This document shows positions 62,878-64,000 of a stretch of DNA of 64,000 nucleotides, piece by piece (position 1 is the stretch's first letter; each line of letters opens with the position of its first letter). This stretch comes from DAOUJW01 sp965218945 (GTDB lineage Bacteria; Chloroflexota; Dehalococcoidia; Lucifugimonadales; UBA2985). Location: contig OZ244718.1 of assembly GCA_965218945.1 (NCBI GenBank), positions 682,001 through 746,000 of the forward strand, written 5' to 3'. The notes beneath the pieces were generated by a model. The model did no database searches. It was given only the letters and a program-made list of their open reading frames with translations, and was not told the DNA's origin. Both the position numbers and the translations under genes were made by a program.

Positions 62878-64000
62878 TTAGCCCTTCACAACCCCCAAGG
62901 GGCGCATCCGGGCCACTTTCCTTGACAGACCCGCCTGCTCACAAGCCTCAATCACCTCCGCCACGTCCTTGTAGGCGATAGAGGCTTCCTCGGCCAGGGA
63001 GTCCCAGCCGTGGGCCCTGACCATTATACCCTGCTCGGCCATCTCTGCCTGAATGTCGCGTCCCTTGAGAATGCGCTTGGCCGCCGAGCGGCTTGCGGCG
63101 CGACCCGCGCCGTGGCAGGTGGAGCCAAAGCTTTCCTCCAGGGCCGCCGCCGCGCCCACCGCCAGGAAGGAGTATCGCCCCATGTCGCCGGGAATTAACA
63201 CCGGCTGGCCTATGCCCTGGTATCTGTCAGGAATGTCCGGGTGACCCGGGGGAAAGGCCCTTATGGCGCCCTTGCGGTGGACGCAGAGCTTTACGCTGCG
63301 CCCGTCCACCAGATGCTCCTCTATCTTGGCGATGTTGTGGCAGACGTCGTAGACCTGGCGGATGCCCAGGCTCTCCCAGCTTCCGCCGAAGACTTGCGCG
63401 AATGACTCGCGCACCCAGTGGGCGATGCACTGGCGGTTGGCCCATGCAAAGTTGGCCCCGGCGTACATGGCTGCCATGTAGTCCTGCCCCTCCGGGGATT
63501 CCACGGGGCAGCAGGCCAGCTGACGGTCCGGCAGCTCGATGCCGTAGCTCTTCACAGCGCCGTCCATAACCTTGAGGTAGTCGTCGCAAATCTGATGGCC
63601 GAGGCCCCGGGAACCGCAGTGCATGAGAACGGTCACCTGGCCCACCTGCTCTACGCCCATGATACGGGCGGCCTCCGCATCGAATATCTCGTCCACCACC
63701 TGCACTTCCAGGAAGTGGTTGCCGGAGCCCAACGTGCCCAGTTGGGGCGCTCCTCTCCGCTTTGGCCTGACGCCAACCTTATCGGGGTTAGCGCCATCCA
63801 GACAGCCGCCGGCCTCGCTCATCTCCAGGTCCTCCGGAACGCCGTAACCCCTCTCGACGGCCCAGCGCGCTCCCTGGGCAAGCACGCGATCGACCTCTCT
63901 ACCCTGAAGGCGTATCTTGCCGGAAGACCCCAGCCCTGAAGGGACGTTGGTGAAGAGGGCGTTGACCAGCTGCTCTATGCGGGGCCTTACTTCTTCCTCC
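62878..64000 (-). CDS. rtcB: RNA-splicing ligase RtcB (N-terminus outside window)
   Basis: RtcB joins RNA 2',3'-cyclic phosphate ends using GTP and a divalent metal, in RNA repair. The frame is open to base 64000, and the visible part is about 373 residues. Seen in order are FTNVPSGLGSSGKIRL, GAPQLGTLGSGNHFLEVQVV, MHCGSRGLGHQICDDYL, the guanylated-His region FGSTCHGAGRAASRSAAKR, and a C-terminal KVARMRPLGVVKG. The motifs that bind the metals are present. A methionine inside the frame at 63885 is not the start. The N-terminal domain lies beyond the window. Confidence 0.95.
   Translation of the reverse strand, partial: EEEVRPRIEQLVNALFTNVPSGLGSSGKIRLQGREVDRVLAQGARWAVERGYGVPEDLEMSEAGGCLDGANPDKVGVRPKRRGAPQLGTLGSGNHFLEVQVVDEIFDAEAARIMGVEQVGQVTVLMHCGSRGLGHQICDDYLKVMDGAVKSYGIELPDRQLACCPVESPEGQDYMAAMYAGANFAWANRQCIAHWVRESFAQVFGGSWESLGIRQVYDVCHNIAKIEEHLVDGRSVKLCVHRKGAIRAFPPGHPDIPDRYQGIGQPVLIPGDMGRYSFLAVGAAAALEESFGSTCHGAGRAASRSAAKRILKGRDIQAEMAEQGIMVRAHGWDSLAEEASIAYKDVAEVIEACEQAGLSRKVARMRPLGVVKG

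Overview
The window reads as a piece of a GC-rich bacterial chromosome with long tracts of ordinary housekeeping genes broken by short accessory inserts. The gene set (hydantoinase/oxoprolinase pair, paired VOC domains, PAC2 protein, DAK2-type FakA with DegV, Cys4 L28, short MetE-like enzyme, cbb3-type oxidase, Fut-type iron transporter, no visible LPS genes) fits a Chloroflexota bacterium, perhaps of the Dehalococcoidia/SAR202 kind. That placement is inference from gene content and was not computed. No rRNA, tRNA or CRISPR array was recognised.

Layout. 1-5.4 kb (minus strand): rpsO-pnp followed by the lysine genes dapB-asd-dapA, with a promoter before rpsO and a terminator-like hairpin on the rpsO stop codon. 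5.6-11.9 kb: a small zinc-ribbon protein, then hyuA/hyuB interrupted by an AlbA_2 (Schlafen-type) gene flanked by two copies of the hyuB 5' end, then an EamA transporter. 12-15.4 kb: two GNAT acetyltransferases and two SAM methyltransferases, partly AT-rich. 15.6-21.3 kb: PAC2 protein, Fpg/Nei glycosylase, ffh, two small proteins, a double-VOC protein and an unknown protein with two CxxC motifs. 21.4-26.2 kb: a DtxR-type regulator divergent from an iron ABC operon, with a clear promoter and a palindromic operator between them. 26.2-28.1 kb: an AT-rich two-gene cassette of unknown function, bounded by related short repeats. 28.2-31.3 kb: nicotinamidase-like hydrolase and nicotinate phosphoribosyltransferase (NAD salvage), and tilS.

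31.3-32.0 kb is a nest of miniature-transposon-like repeats. 32-38.3 kb: CorC-type membrane protein, inositol-phosphatase-like enzyme, rpsP-khpA-rimM, a short MetE-like enzyme and OsmC. 38.3-40 kb: a restriction-modification pair whose nuclease resembles SfiI. 40-42.4 kb: cbb3-type oxidase subunits with two tiny membrane proteins. 42.5-43.2 kb: a retropepsin-like protein and its small partner. 43.5-49.8 kb: AhpD-like protein, DinB-like protein, two unknowns, DUF1786, MATE transporter and MBL hydrolase. 50-53 kb: rpmB divergent from fakA-degV. 53.2-60.4 kb: an intact-looking IS5-family element, recG, more repeats, an MFS transporter and an IS1182-family element. 60.6-64 kb: ftsH, a small protein and a partial rtcB.

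The most notable items are the AlbA_2 insertion that leaves two hyuB 5' ends, the AT-rich cassette at 26.3-28.0 kb, the SfiI-like system at 38.3-40.0 kb, and a dispersed family of short terminal-repeat motifs (consensus about GGAGACCTTTGNNTAAC) that recurs in most of the long gaps.
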